Below, piece after piece: positions 20,296 to 32,131 of a stretch of 64,000 bases of DNA. The notes beneath the pieces were generated by a model, which had not been told where the DNA came from, searched no databases, and was given only the letters and a program-made list of their open reading frames with translations. Within the stretch, counting starts at the first letter, position 1; every line of letters begins with the position of its first letter. Position numbers and translations under genes: made by a program. Origin of the DNA: Adenophora triphylla var. japonica (lineage: Eukaryota > Streptophyta > Magnoliopsida > Asterales > Campanulaceae); contig JAFEMH010000987.1 of NCBI GenBank assembly GCA_022495995.1, forward strand, positions 346,001 to 410,000. The letters are read 5' to 3'.

Positions 20296-20473
20296 CAATA
20301 CCATTAAACAGTTGATCAAGAATGGCATTATCACTATTGATTATGTAAAGTCATGTGATAACTTAGCGGATCCGTTTACCAAAGGTATTAATCAAGATCA
20401 ACTGTATAAACTGTTAAGGGGAATGGATCTAAAACCCACAACAAAAGGACTTATAGCGGACACTCAACCTTGA
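20275..20473 (+). pseudogene. pol: RNase H C-terminal remnant of C
   Basis: Frame RHIRRRHNTIKQLIKNG, IDYVKSCDNLADPFTKG, LLRGMDLKP to a stop. This is the end of a copia pol, where HIxxRHxxIR and DxLADPxTK are conserved. The upstream RNase H core (19854-20274) is not readable. 20474-21013 is the 3' UTR up to the polypurine tract and shows nothing else. Confidence 0.85.
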
Positions 20474-21013
20474 GAAATGGAGATCCTAGGCCCTTGGTTC
20501 AATGAGACAACCAAGTTATAAGTTCTAGTAGAGTTACTTGGAAACTACAACTCGGTTTATTAACCTGGAGATGTTGAATACTCATTCCCAGAACATCCAA
20601 GTACAAGCACATGCAGCAGTGATAAGGATAAGTTGAGAAAACATTTAATGATTTCTATACCTACGGGTGGAATAGTGCATGATACTCCTTATAGTGAGAA
20701 TCACCTATATAAGCGAGAGGTAATTAGGCCGCCTCTAATTGAACGCTTATGAATGAGATACGGTCCAGGGCCAAAATGGACAAAACGTGAGAACAACAAT
20801 TGTTAGAGCTGTTATTATGTGAGTATTATTGTCTTGGTATACACCCGACAGTCACTGGTTCAAAGCGACTCGCTACCAAATGGCTAGTATATCCGATAAT
20901 ATTTCACTAGGGAAGATTCAAGACCACAAGCTATCTATCCCGATGTAATAATAGTTCACCGAAACTTTGGACGAATTTGCATACATGCATTAATTGTCAT
21001 TCATGTGGGGGAT

Positions 21014-21867
21014 TGTTGGAAATTGATAACGGAAAGTTAAGTTTAACTTAACGTTGATCTAGTTTCTAATGGAAGTTCGTTATGTGTTAACGGAACTAGC
21101 TACAAATGGTAATCTACATTTGTTGTAGTTTATATATAACTCATTTAATGTCTCAAAACCATTTCCGTGTGAATGAAAAATTAATGACAAATGATTTGTA
21201 ACTTAAATATTGGGTCAAAGTGTGATTTGGGTTGGTCCCAAAATTGGTGTGGACTTGTTGTGGCTAAAGGGCTGACGAGCAGGCTGAAGAAGCTTCTGCA
21301 CGGCCGTGCGAGTGCCTAGGACACGGCCGTGCACCGTGCCTTGCCTTGCCACTCGACCGTGCTGAGCCATGAACTCGACCGTGCATATTGCCTTGCACGG
21401 CCGTGCAGTTCATTGGACACGGCCGTGCAAATGTTGTTATACCCGAAAAGTTGTGACTTTTCAAGGGAAAAGCCACAAAACCCTTTGACTCTCCTTATAT
21501 ACTTCCCCTCCGAATTTCAATTCACATATACTGTATTTCTACCCTTCCTACCCTCTAGTAAGATAGATTAACATACCCAAATCATTGCATATTGTTGCAT
21601 TCAATCCTTCAAAGTCCAAAGTTCAAAACAAAGTGTTGTTCGTTAGAGTAATTGATTTGGAGTGCTCCTATCATTTACTTGTAAGTCGTTTTATCTTACT
21701 AGAAGATTGCCATATAAACCGTAAGCACCTGTGCGGGGCAATAACTTCTTACGGAGATTGTATTAAATACAAGACTCGACTTGATTTCTTTTGTTTCCAA
21801 TCTCCGTTATCTTTTTTCTGTTAAGATTCTAGTTAAGTTCTTGAGAAGCCTACACAATTGTCCAACA
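21014..21867 (+). repeat. 3' LTR of C (854 bp)
   Basis: Same ends and palindrome/TATA layout as the 5' LTR. It differs by scattered substitutions and by a 5-bp insertion (ATATA or equivalent, near 21712-21716). Confidence 0.95.
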
Positions 21868-22253
21868 CTGTTGACTAATAATGATCCTGATAGTTCAGCT
21901 ATGAAACCCAATTTAATCTGATTTTTTACCAAATGCAATAAAGAAAGACAAAGTGCAATTTGGTTTCCAAAAAGTAAAAATGTGTCATTCAGATTTTCAT
22001 ATTTAAAATTTGTTGCATAACTTATGTAAAAAATAACAAGGTGTTAGTTTTCTGACGGAATTAATATCATGTGTCTTGCACATGACGTTTTAATGGACAT
22101 TTTGATCATTTTGCAAGGCCATGTGAGAATCACGTGCTTGTGTGCGTGATATGGCGAGACACCCCCCCTTCTTTAACAACGGATTTTGGCGCAGCTCTCC
22201 TCCCACAACAACAACAATTCCAACCACTCCACCTTTAATTTGAATTACAACGC
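21868..22253. other. Unassigned sequence between C and D1
   Basis: No frame or repeat that I recognise. It includes CACGTGCTTGTGTGCGTGAT and a run of CAACAACAACAA. This is one of the few stretches that could be old host intergenic DNA. It is not part of the tandem duplication to the right apart from its last 15-20 bp. Confidence 0.4.
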
Positions 22254-22336
22254 CTCACTATTAGAATAATGAGGGTTAGACAAAGTCAATCAAAACATGA
22301 AAGAGTAGAATTGTATTGAAAGACTCAATTGATTAT

Positions 22337-24541
22337 TGTGAGCACCCCAACCCGAAATCTAACGCGTGTCCCGAGCTTGAGAAGCCCAAACTAAGAAAAC
22401 CCATCTTATATTTTCAAAACTTTTATTTTACCTTACAAGAAAACCAATTCTCAAACTGCCAAATTAAATCAACTAATAATATCTCCACTTGGAGGAATTT
22501 CAACAACAACTTCAATAAATCATAATCTGATCAATTACATCAAAACCCCAAAATAACTTTGTTTAACAAAAGACTTTTCCGTACAACTTATAAAAGAGTA
22601 ATACTTAAATAAGACTCCCGACAACCTACTCATATACCTATCCTGACAAGTCCCAAAAGCAAAAGTCCAAATTCCTTCCCCGGCCTCACTGGTTCAGTCA
22701 CTTGTCTCAGCACGATCTAAAACAGTAAAGGGAGAAGGGTGAGAATAAATCTCAATAAGCTATTATGAATGCAGCAAGATGCCAAACAAGATGCAACACA
22801 TAGCATGGTTACACATAACACATTATTAAAGCGGTAAACACCTTACGTTACCTCATTTTACGTTTCCCGTCTGAACAATATGTCATACAACGTGGGAGTA
22901 AAACTCCGCTCTTTGGTGAACTGCCCCCATGCACATTCCATTTTAACCGAATGAGATGCCTTTGCGTAGCTCAAGTATTCTACTTTAACCTAAGTTAAAG
23001 AGGATTAATTCATATCCTAGGTAGATTAGGTTCTACTAATTTATAATGGTTAGGAATCATGCTAAGTGGTTGTTGGAGGAAATCAGCAAGAAAGGAAATT
23101 GGAGGAGAATCTGGTGACATGGGCGACTGCCCAAGGCAGTATGGGCGACCGTCCAAGGCAGTAGGGGCGACCGCCCAAGCAAGGTTCATAAGGGATTGAA
23201 TTTTCTGAAGGGATGGGCGACCGCACAAGAGAAGATGGGCGACCGCCCAAGCCCCATGGGCGACCGCCCAAGCTGAAATTCTGAACCCATCCTACTATCA
23301 TTCATGTATAACATTTTTGTCTCTTCCTAAAACACACCTTTTTTTTCTTTTTATCAATTTCCATGGACACAACACCACATTAGGTCATTACCCAAATTCT
23401 CAACTTCAAGAAAGTGCTCTAAATTATCAAACAACAATGATAAAAATACAATAATAAAATCAAACATTTCATGAATTAGTATTCCTACTTCAACTTGAAC
23501 CATTTTCTCTTACTCTTTAACAATTTTCATTTGTATCAATAACATCCCAAAATCATTATACCACTTAGAACAACCATTCTACTTCTATCCAATACATCCC
23601 AACACTAACCAAAACCTTTTAGTACCAAAACTTTATTTCATTTTAACATGCAACCATTTCCTATAAATCATTAACACCATATCACATTACTAACCATATT
23701 CTTCACTTTTCAATTCTAGTAAATTGGCTAAAACTCAAATTCAATACTTACTCTTAAACCATTAACATTCACAATTACTCTATACCATTCTTCTTTCAAT
23801 CTTAGATCACCATTTTACAACCAAAATCAATTCAACCTTGACTAACCCATTTCAACTCAATTAACATTATTCAAAATATCAAAAATCCTTTTCTTTCAAC
23901 AAGAGATTCAATAACAAATAAAGTGAGCAATTATTAGAAGGAAGTCATAATAACTTACCTTAGAAATATGAGATGGAACAAGGATTTTCTTAGCTTGATG
24001 TGCTCCCCTCGTTGCCCCTAACACGAAAGTACACCCGAATTGAAAAATGAAGAAGGATTGAATTTATTGTGATTTTTAGAAAGAAAGAAATGGAGGGAGG
24101 TTTTCCATGGAGATTTGATAGAGGAGAATGAAGGAGGATGATGGAGGAAGTATGGGGTGATTGACTAAAATGAAGGAGGTGATGAGGGAAAAAGGGAGAG
24201 GCATGGCCCCCCATCTCCACATTAATTTCAATCTTTCAAGGATGTACCACTAAGCCCTCCAAGGTTTAGAAAAATGCCACTATATCACAACTTCAATTAT
24301 TTACACTACCCACCTCCACTACTTATAGCAATTTATTTATTTTATTGATTTTCAATTATTATACTTCCCCCAAGATACTTTATCTTATTTTCCATTTAAA
24401 CCTAAGGCTTTAAAGTTATCTCCTAACCATCTTAACCTAACATAAGAAATTAAAGACATAAAATGAGCACATAAAGTCAACAATAATATAAAAAGCATAT
24501 AATGAGATGCTAAAATAGTGCCTAGGGTTAGGGTCGTTACA
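22337..24541 (-). repeat. 3' LTR of E1 (2.2 kb, shortened)
   Basis: On the plus strand it starts TGTGAGCACCCCAACCCG and ends GGGTCGTTACA. Compared with the 5' LTR it lacks about 840 bp: CATGCACATTC at 22932-22942 joins directly to the ATTTTAACCGAATGA segment, while the 5' copy has these parts at about 39505 and 40357. It holds six GGGCGACCGCCC-type palindromes where the 5' LTR has three. A polypurine tract on the minus strand (CTTTAAGGGGGAG, 24546-24558) lies just inside it. Confidence 0.9.
23039..23270 (-). promoter_or_regulatory. E1 LTR promoter: six GGGCGACCGCCC palindromes and TATA
   Basis: Copies at 23120-23133, 23142-23155, 23164-23177, 23214-23227, 23236-23249 and 23257-23270 follow TGGGCGACCGCCCA with up to two changes. 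On the minus strand they lie 70-230 bp upstream of TATAAATT (23046-23039). Confidence 0.75.
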
Positions 24542-26265
24542 CTCACTCCCCCTTAAAGAAAATTCATTCCGAATTTTAAAAAGACTTACCTTAATGATCA
24601 AATAAAGAAGGTTACCTCTCACGTATTTCAAATTACAACTTTCAAATAGTTTCCTCAATGACATGATTCTTCTATACATTTTCACAACCCGAATACTCTA
24701 GGATTTCAATTTCCTGAACTGCAATTCTAATAACTCTCAACGGTTCTCCCGCATAAGTCCAATCCGTCTAATCATCATTAGTGGAAGAACTCCATACAAA
24801 CGAGGGATCATGCAAATGATTTTTCCATACCAAGCTTCATACATTACCAACTCAATACTAAACTAAAAACTACTATTATACGTAAACTCGCTAAGGTTAA
24901 TTAACTTCTCAAGTTGAAAGGAAATCCATCACACAACACACAACCTATTCTTCAAGAATCTGGATAGTCTTCCTCTAAACTGGTCTTCTAATCTCTTCCT
25001 TTCGAGTAACTAAATTCTCCAAACTCTTAGGATCGGTAACAAATTCCAAACGGAGCTTCAAAAAGATAAGGTTCCCACTTAAATAACGCAACACAATTGC
25101 AGCCACTCTCGAGTAGAGGATAAGAAAATTTTGCTTTATCTAAGTTAACTTCCTCGAAGCATACGCTATCACTTTCCCATTCCTCATAATATCACAACCT
25201 AATCTTCCTTTAATACACACTTAAATTTCACAAAGTCCTCACATCCACTAGGTAAGGTAAGGATCGGATCTATAGCCAATCTATTCTCCATCTTTATCAA
25301 TATGATTTATCCTTATTACATTCTACACCATTTATATATCCTTTAGAGTTAACTAAATCAACAATTTTACAATTCTCAAGAATTCCCTAAAAATTCCTTC
25401 GGTAGCACTTGCCAACCCCAAAGATCACGGACATAATCCTCGTAAGATCCATGGTAACATCCAAGCTTAAGACTATAGAACCTAAAATTTGGAATCTTCT
25501 CGAGCCAACTCACACTAGCTAAACTTTGCATACAAGGACTTCTCATAAAGGATCATTAACCCAACTCTCAAATGATTTTCATGATCTTCCCGGAACTTTA
25601 ATTAAACATAGAAGTCATCAATCATAATTGCCATAAAGCCAACAAAATAAGGATTAAAATTCTGCTTACCATGCCCAGAACCAACACATGAGATACTCCG
25701 ATGGAAGCACATTTACCATCTACTCACAACTAGCACATAAAATTTTTGAAAAGACTTCTTATGCAAGTCTAACACATACCAAATACCTTTCACACTTTTA
25801 CCCAAAATTTTCTGCCTTTAACGCATATATAACAAGAATACCACATAAAGGTTTATCTATATCAAATACCAATATAAGCAAATTAGGCATAGAAAAGGAG
25901 ACTCACTTATTATGATAGTCTACCAGTGCACAACAACTACTTACCCAACCAGGTCAAGTATATCTCAAAATCACAAATTGGTAATCATACCAAATCAACT
26001 GGCAGTACATGCCCAGCTATAACCACACCACCATAGTGGTAACCCAAAGGAAATTCGAGGTACTCTCTCATAAGAGCAGAAACCTCTAACACATAAAACA
26101 AATCTCAAGAAATGTATGCCACATAAAAGCAAAATGCGATGCCAAACATAAATGATATAAAACAGGATCTATAAAAATATGACCCTTAACTCCTGAGACA
26201 GGGAATATACCTCTCTTGACCTCTGAGGGATCTATCTCTCCTAGACCCGAAACACATACTCGACC
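24542..26265 (-). pseudogene. pol: Decayed pol of E1 (RT and RNase H traces)
   Basis: No open frame. Minus-strand translation in pieces still shows gypsy RT (IDDFYV near 25610, then ENHLRV and EKSLYAKFS near 25570-25520). Further left it shows RNase H (IMRNGKVIAYASRKL near 25190-25145, TDPKSLENLVTRKEEIR near 25040-24990). Stops and frameshifts interrupt every piece, and most of pol, including integrase, is absent. 24559-24960 and 25700-26260 hold nothing recognisable. Confidence 0.75.
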
Positions 26266-27363
26266 TTAGACCTTCTCTTTTGGTTTTTCTTCATTATCTC
26301 TTTTGGTACCACCTCTTTGTTGTCCACCCAGCTGACCGCTGCTTGAAGCTCGTCCCCGCTGCAACCTTGGGCAATTCCTCCTAAAGTGTCCCATTGCTCC
26401 ACAATTAATACACCTGCCTTGCTTACTCCAACACTGATCTTCGGTATGTCCAACCCTCTTGCAAAATTTATAAATCATTCCATACTGTCTGGATATTGGC
26501 CTAGACGAAGAAGCTACAACAAGTTCCCTTCTCACACTCCCTGAAGTTGAAGCCCTTGGCTGTCCTCTAGTGATTTTGGATTCTTGTCCTAGATACTTTG
26601 GTTTATTTCTAATCCCCCTTTCCGATCTTTCACTATTTTCCTCAATGTCATTCTCGATCTTATATGCTCTATCTATGGCTGTCTGATAATTGGTGAATCT
26701 ATCAATCAATAATTTCTTCCTAAACTCAATCCTCAAACCTTTTGCAAACTTATGAACTCTTCTTGCTTCATGTGATAACAAATGAGGGCAACACCGAGCC
26801 AATTCCTCAAACCTGACTGAATATTGATCCACCGTCATGTTCCCTTGTTCTAGTCCTAAGAATTCGATCTCCTTCTTGTCCCTTGTAACCATTGAAATGA
26901 AATAATCCTCGAACTGCTGGGTGAAATTATCCCAAGTCGGAGGCGTATGATTCCGCTCCCAACTTCCCTTCAAAATCTGCCACCACTGATCAGCTAGACC
27001 TTCAAGTTTGAAAACGGCATATCTAAATTTCTCTTCGTTGCGACTCTCCATAACCTCAAAGATTTTATTCATTTCCTCTAACCATTTTTCTGCCTTTAAC
27101 GGATCCGGGTCTCCATTAAAGCTCGGCGGATTCATATTCACAAACCTTTCCAATCCATCACTTTGACATCCTTCAGGTTGATTCAGAACTGATCCCCGAG
27201 TCTCCATATTTCGTACAAACATCCTGAATAAGTTCATCATCTCTTCATTTTGAATTCCACCTATCCCCATATTTCCTTCATTTTCTGAAACCCTTCGCTG
27301 GTCATCATTTCTTCCGGCCATCAGAACAAACTCCTGCATTAAACACTCGGCGTCAATTACCAC
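26266..27363 (-). CDS. gag: Intact gag of element E1
   Basis: An open frame of 365 codons. The Met at 27321 (MAGRNDDQRR) is the likelier start by family pattern; the extra upstream residues are also kept in E2. The retrotransposon gag core spans about residues 85-215 (KAEKWLEEMNKIFEVME, EGLADQWW, TWDNFTQQFEDYF, LEQGNMTVDQYSVRFEEL, HEARRVHKFAKGLR). A basic linker and CCHC knuckle CINCGAMGHFRRNC follow near the C-terminus. Just before it, KFCKRVGHTEDQC is a second knuckle that has lost its first Cys; E2 still reads CGYCKKMGHSEDRC there. Gag forms the particle around element RNA. The frame is intact although pol is destroyed. Confidence 0.92.
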   Translation of the reverse strand: MVIDAECLMQEFVLMAGRNDDQRRVSENEGNMGIGGIQNEEMMNLFRMFVRNMETRGSVLNQPEGCQSDGLERFVNMNPPSFNGDPDPLKAEKWLEEMNKIFEVMESRNEEKFRYAVFKLEGLADQWWQILKGSWERNHTPPTWDNFTQQFEDYFISMVTRDKKEIEFLGLEQGNMTVDQYSVRFEELARCCPHLLSHEARRVHKFAKGLRIEFRKKLLIDRFTNYQTAIDRAYKIENDIEENSERSERGIRNKPKYLGQESKITRGQPRASTSGSVRRELVVASSSRPISRQYGMIYKFCKRVGHTEDQCWSKQGRCINCGAMGHFRRNCPRLQRGRASSSGQLGGQQRGGTKRDNEEKPKEKV

Positions 27364-27409
27364 ACACTCCCCCTTAGTTTAGATATCTACCCTTGACCTC
27401 TAAACTAAT

Positions 27410-27420
27410 CTCTGATACCA
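27410..27420 (-). other. Primer-binding site of E1 (initiator tRNA-Met)
   Basis: The minus strand reads TGGTATCAGAG, 2 nt from the LTR edge at 27423. It matches the complement of the 3' end of plant initiator tRNA-Met, the commonest primer in plant LTR elements. Confidence 0.92.
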
Positions 27421-27422
27421 GC

Positions 27423-27611
27423 TGTGAGCACCCCAACCCGGAACCTAACGCGTGTCCCGAGCTTGAGAAGCCCAAACTAAGAAAACCCATCTTATATTTT
27501 CAAAACTTTTATTTTACCTTACAAGAAAACCAATTCTCAAACTGCCAAATTAAATCAACTAATAATATCTCCACTTGGAGGAATTTCAACAACAACTTCA
27601 ATAAATCATAA
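27423..27611 (-). repeat. 5' LTR of E1, left fragment
   Basis: Nearly identical to 22337-22525 of the 3' LTR. It ends in CATAA (27607-27611), the target duplication of E2, and resumes at 37372. Confidence 0.92.
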
Positions 27612-30282
27612 TGTGAGCACCCCAACCCGGGACCTAACACGTGTCCCGAGCTACGGGAGCTCAAACTAAGAAAAACCATCTTAATTTTTAAAACATTTAT
27701 TTGTCTTTAAAAGAAAACCACCTTTCAAACTTACAATTTTAAAATCAATTAGTAATATCTCTACTTAGAGGAAATCCAACCACAACTTTAATAAACCGAT
27801 ATCTAATCAAATGCATTGGAAACCTTAATTAACATCTGTTTAACAAAAGGGTTTTCCATACAAAATACAAAAGGGGAATACTTAACAAATACTCCTAACA
27901 ACCAACTCCTATACTTAACTTGACAAGCCCCCACAAGCAAAAGTCCACAATGATATCCCCGGCCTCACTGGTTCGGGTCACCCGTCTCTAATCTAAAACA
28001 AGAAAGGGAGAGGGGTGAGAATAAATCTCAATGAGCTATTATGGATGCGAAGATGCCATACAAGATGCAACACGTAGCATGGCAAACACTTAACACATTA
28101 TGAAAGCGGTAAACACCTTACGTTACCTCATTTTACCTTTTCCCGTCTCGAACAATAAGTCGTACAACGTGGGAGTAAAACTCCACTCTTTGGTGAACCG
28201 CCCCCATACGCACATTCACCGCTTATAGGTCCCATACCCCGTAGATCCATATAAGAAAACAGGATACATATATGACCCCTATATTTAGAGTATCATATAC
28301 TATCATCGCCACCGCAGAGCCATTGGCTTCATACAGAGCATTCCCCCAGGTTTCTCCTAATCGCAGCAGTATGTAAAGGCTACTTATCGCTCGCACAAGA
28401 GCTTGCACACCCCACACTCGTGGCCACAGAGTGGGAAGGGTCACCGATATGATGAACCTTCAATCACTTATTGAACAAATCAATAGTTGATTGACTTCCA
28501 TCATACCCACCCGAACATATACACATTCAAGCACATAATAGACACTTGAATTATAATCCACAAAATGGGATAATCATATAACAACATGGTAATAGATACT
28601 CATGCAAATCAATACCATAGTGCAACAATCATGTAACACACTATGCATAGTTCCAACAATGTATAACATTCCAAGTAAGGTACAATATCACCAATAAATC
28701 CACAAATGGGATAACAATATAACCCTACGATAAACATATCCACACTTGGGATAAATATACAACCACATAGTAGACATATCCACACATTGGAATAACAATA
28801 TAATCAACATGCCACGTAATCCACAATTGGGATATAACACCACCATATAACACAAAATCCACACATCGGGATGCCACATAACAACTTGTCCAATAGTCCA
28901 TACTTAGGATATTAAGGTAACCATATAATCAATAATTCCATTTGAGAGATCACCTAAAAATACTCAATTTGGACTCTTGAACCATCCAATTTCGAGTTCG
29001 TATGAATTAACTATGATTTATTCAATTTCCCTCAACTTCTAAAGTACAATACTACCTCGCTGTAACCAAATCAGATTTTTGGGACATAAGGATAACTTCT
29101 TTAGCTATGAAACCATCACATTCAGAAAGTACTCAGAAAAACACCCAATTTAGACCCAAGAACCATCCAATTCCGATTTAATATGATTAAGTTATGACCC
29201 TCACAAGATTGCTAAACGAATTCGTTCGAATCGAAGTTAGGTTTTCTGGGGTCTTGGGCGACCGCCCAAACCTCTTGGGCGACCGCCCAAGAGGATTTTC
29301 AAAGGAATGTGAGTTTCTGCCTACATGGGCGGCCGCTCAGCCCCCTTGGGCGACCGCCCAAGCCTCCTGCCAGCCCAAACTTAGGTTTTTAACCCCTTTA
29401 ACCCTAGTTCTTCCTTTCCTCTACCATTGATTAGTCAAGAACACCCAAGAACACCTTCATTTCACCAAATCCCAAACAAACATGTAAACTCCAAAACCAA
29501 GAAATCCTAGGTCATTTATCTCTACCCATTTCACCCATTTCAAACCCTTTTAACATGATCTACCAAGAACCCTAACTTCCATTTATTTCCATTTTTCAAT
29601 CATTCAACTCCCATTAGGTTTCCCAAGCAAGAAATCAATATTTCAAGAACAAGAACAATATTCAAGAGCTCATGAACACATAGGGAAAGAAATCATAACA
29701 ACTCACTTGGATTTGCAAAGGAATGTTGATCTTTCTAGCTAGATGAGTTCCCCAAGATGAACCCACTTCAAAGGTGCTCCTAGACTTGATTTTTGATGAA
29801 GAAGTGCTTGGCTTCAAGCTTGGACAAAGGGGACATCAATGGAGGTTTTCTCTTTCTCTAGGATGATTGGTGTAGTCAATGAGAAGTGAGGGAGAAGGGG
29901 AAGGGAAGTAAGAGAGGTGAGGGAGGGAGGACATGTGGCACAAGGAGGGAAGTAAGACTCATTTTGGCCCCCATGCCATTCTCTAGGAATTTAGGCTTTC
30001 ATCTTTTTCCATTTAAAATAAATCCCATCCCACTAATTCATCCTACTCACTCATTTAAACTCTTCCAACATTTATCTATTTAATAAATTCCCATTTTTAT
30101 TATTTCTCCAAGTTTCTTTATTTAATGTCTAGTAAATTCTTATAAGCTCCTAAATTTACTTTTCACCCAATTTATTCTAAATTTAAGAATTTAAAGATAT
30201 AATTGAACACATAAAATGAATATAAATATTAAAAGCATCAAATATAATATAAAAATAAATGCCTAGGGTTGGGGTCGTCACA
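27612..30282 (-). repeat. LTR a of E2 (2.67 kb)
   Basis: TGTGAGCACCCCAACCCGGG start, GGGGTCGTCACA end. Palindromes at 29254-29361. A minus-strand polypurine tract (CTTTAAGGGGGAGTGAG) adjoins at 30283-30299. Short frames within it are not supported. Confidence 0.9.
29254..29361. promoter_or_regulatory. TTGGGCGACCGCCCAA palindrome cluster in E2
   Basis: Perfect-arm copies at 29254-29269, 29275-29290 and 29346-29361, plus a variant TGGGCGGCCGCTCA at 29326-29339. The second LTR repeats the set from 35005. Only a weak TATTAAAT on the minus strand (about 29177-29184) could serve as TATA. Confidence 0.8.
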
Positions 30283-32131
30283 CTCACTCCCCCTTAAAGG
30301 AAATTCGTCCCGAATTTGAAAAAGACTTACCCTAAAGATCACATAGCAACGGTTACCTTTTACACATTCTAACTTAGTACTTTTCCATTAGATTTCTCGA
30401 TGGCATGATTCTCCTATACATTTCATAACCCTAACACTCTAGAACTTCACTTCTCAATTAGTCTCTTCAATACTATGATTCTTCCAAGATTTTCCGGTTT
30501 CATAAGTAATGTCATACTACAACTTAATATTCCGAGAATACCATACCATCATCACTAATCCAAATTTTCACGACCTCAAAGAAAGTATATTAAAATAAAA
30601 AGTATTACATCTTATGTCACCCAATACATTACGATATTTCATTTAAAACTTCAAATACTCTGCAAGCTGCCCCAAGTCGGTCTATAAGTCAATTTACCAA
30701 TCTTTTCTAAAACTTTAAATGGATTAACAAACTTTAGCGCCAATTTACCTTAGACCTTGCTTCTCCAATTTCACCCCAACAAATTAGAGATCGATATTTT
30801 CTTCCCTAACAACGCCTCATACGGTTTTATCTTAATGCTAGAATGATAACTGTTATAATACGCAAACTCGCTAAGGTTAATTAAACTTCTCAAGTTGAAG
30901 GAAAATCCGTCACACAACACAACCTATCCTTTCGTAATTTGGGTAGTCTTCAAATCTCTTCCTTTCGACTAACTAAATCCTCCAACTCTTAGGATCGGTA
31001 ACAACTCTCAAGGAAACTTCAAAAGATAAGGTTCCTATTTAAATGACGCAACACAAGTGTAGCTATTCCCGAGTAGAAGATAAGAAAATCTCACTTATCT
31101 AAGTTAAATTCCCCAAAGCACACATTATTACTTTCCCATTTCGCATAACACCACACCCTGATCTTCCTTTAATACACCCTTAAAATTTCACAAGGTCCTC
31201 ACATCCACTAGGTAAGGTAAGAGCCAACCTACTTTCCATCACTAACAATATGATTCATCCTTATTACGTTCTACACCAATTATACGTCCTTTAGAGTCAA
31301 CCAAAGTAATGACTTTACAATTCTTAAGAGTTCATTAAATTTCTTAGGTAGTACTTGCTAACTCAAAGATCACGGACTCAACCTCACAAGATCCTTGGTA
31401 ACATCCGAGTTTAAGACTATAGAACCCAAAATTTGTAATCCTCTCGAGCTAACTCACACTAGCTAAACTTTGCATACAAGGACTCTTCACAAGGAATAAT
31501 TAACCCAATTCTCAAATGATTTTTTTACGGTCTTCCCGGAACTTTAATTAACAAAGAGATCATCAATTCTAATTACCCTAAAGCCATCAAAATAAGAATT
31601 ACAATTCTGTTTATCCTACTCAGAACCAACACATGAAATATACCGACGGGAGCACATTTACCATTTACTCACAGCTAGTACATAAAATTTTGGAAAAGAC
31701 TCCCTATGCAAGTCTAGCATATACCAATTACTCTTCACATCTTAATTCAAAACTTTCACCTTAAATACCCACATATAACCAGAATTTCACATTTAAGGTT
31801 CACCTATAACAAATACTAAAATAAGCAATTTAAGCATGGAAAAAGGAGACTCACTTATTATGATAGTCTACCATTATACAACAACTACTTAACTCCCCAG
31901 GTCAAGTATATCTCAAAATCGCAAATTGATAACTATACTAATTCAACTGGCAATACATGCTCAGCCATAACCACATCACCATCGTGGTAAATCAAAGAAG
32001 GTTCGAGGTATTCTCTCATAAGAGCAGAATCCTCTAACAATAAAACAATGTCTCAACAATGTATGTCACATATAAGCAAAATGTGATGCCAAATATAAAT
32101 GATATGCAACAGGATCCATAAAATATGACCC
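30283..32131 (-). pseudogene. pol: Decayed pol of E2
   Basis: No open frame. The sequence parallels the pol relic of E1, including the RNase H piece around 31100-31190 on the minus strand. RT and integrase are not readable. It is duplicated in part at 36034-37135. Confidence 0.65.

Larger units (their letters stand above)
16269..21867 (+). mobile_element. Ty1/copia element C, complete ends, gutted interior
   Basis: Two nearly identical LTRs (16269-17117 and 21014-21867) enclose 3.9 kb with a shortened gag and scattered pol remnants in plus orientation. The ends are TGTTGGA/TCCAACA. Flanks CGGTT (16264-16268) and CTGTT (21868-21872) fit a target duplication with one change. A purine tract GTGGGGGAT lies directly before the 3' LTR. 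The LTR pair differs by a few substitutions and a 5-bp insertion (near 21712-21716), which suggests a fairly recent insertion of an already defective copy. Confidence 0.92.

Noticed and set aside
28688..28879. Frame repeated at 34435-34626 on the minus strand
   Set aside because: Both lie in E2 LTRs and are identical because the LTRs are; no domain and no start context.
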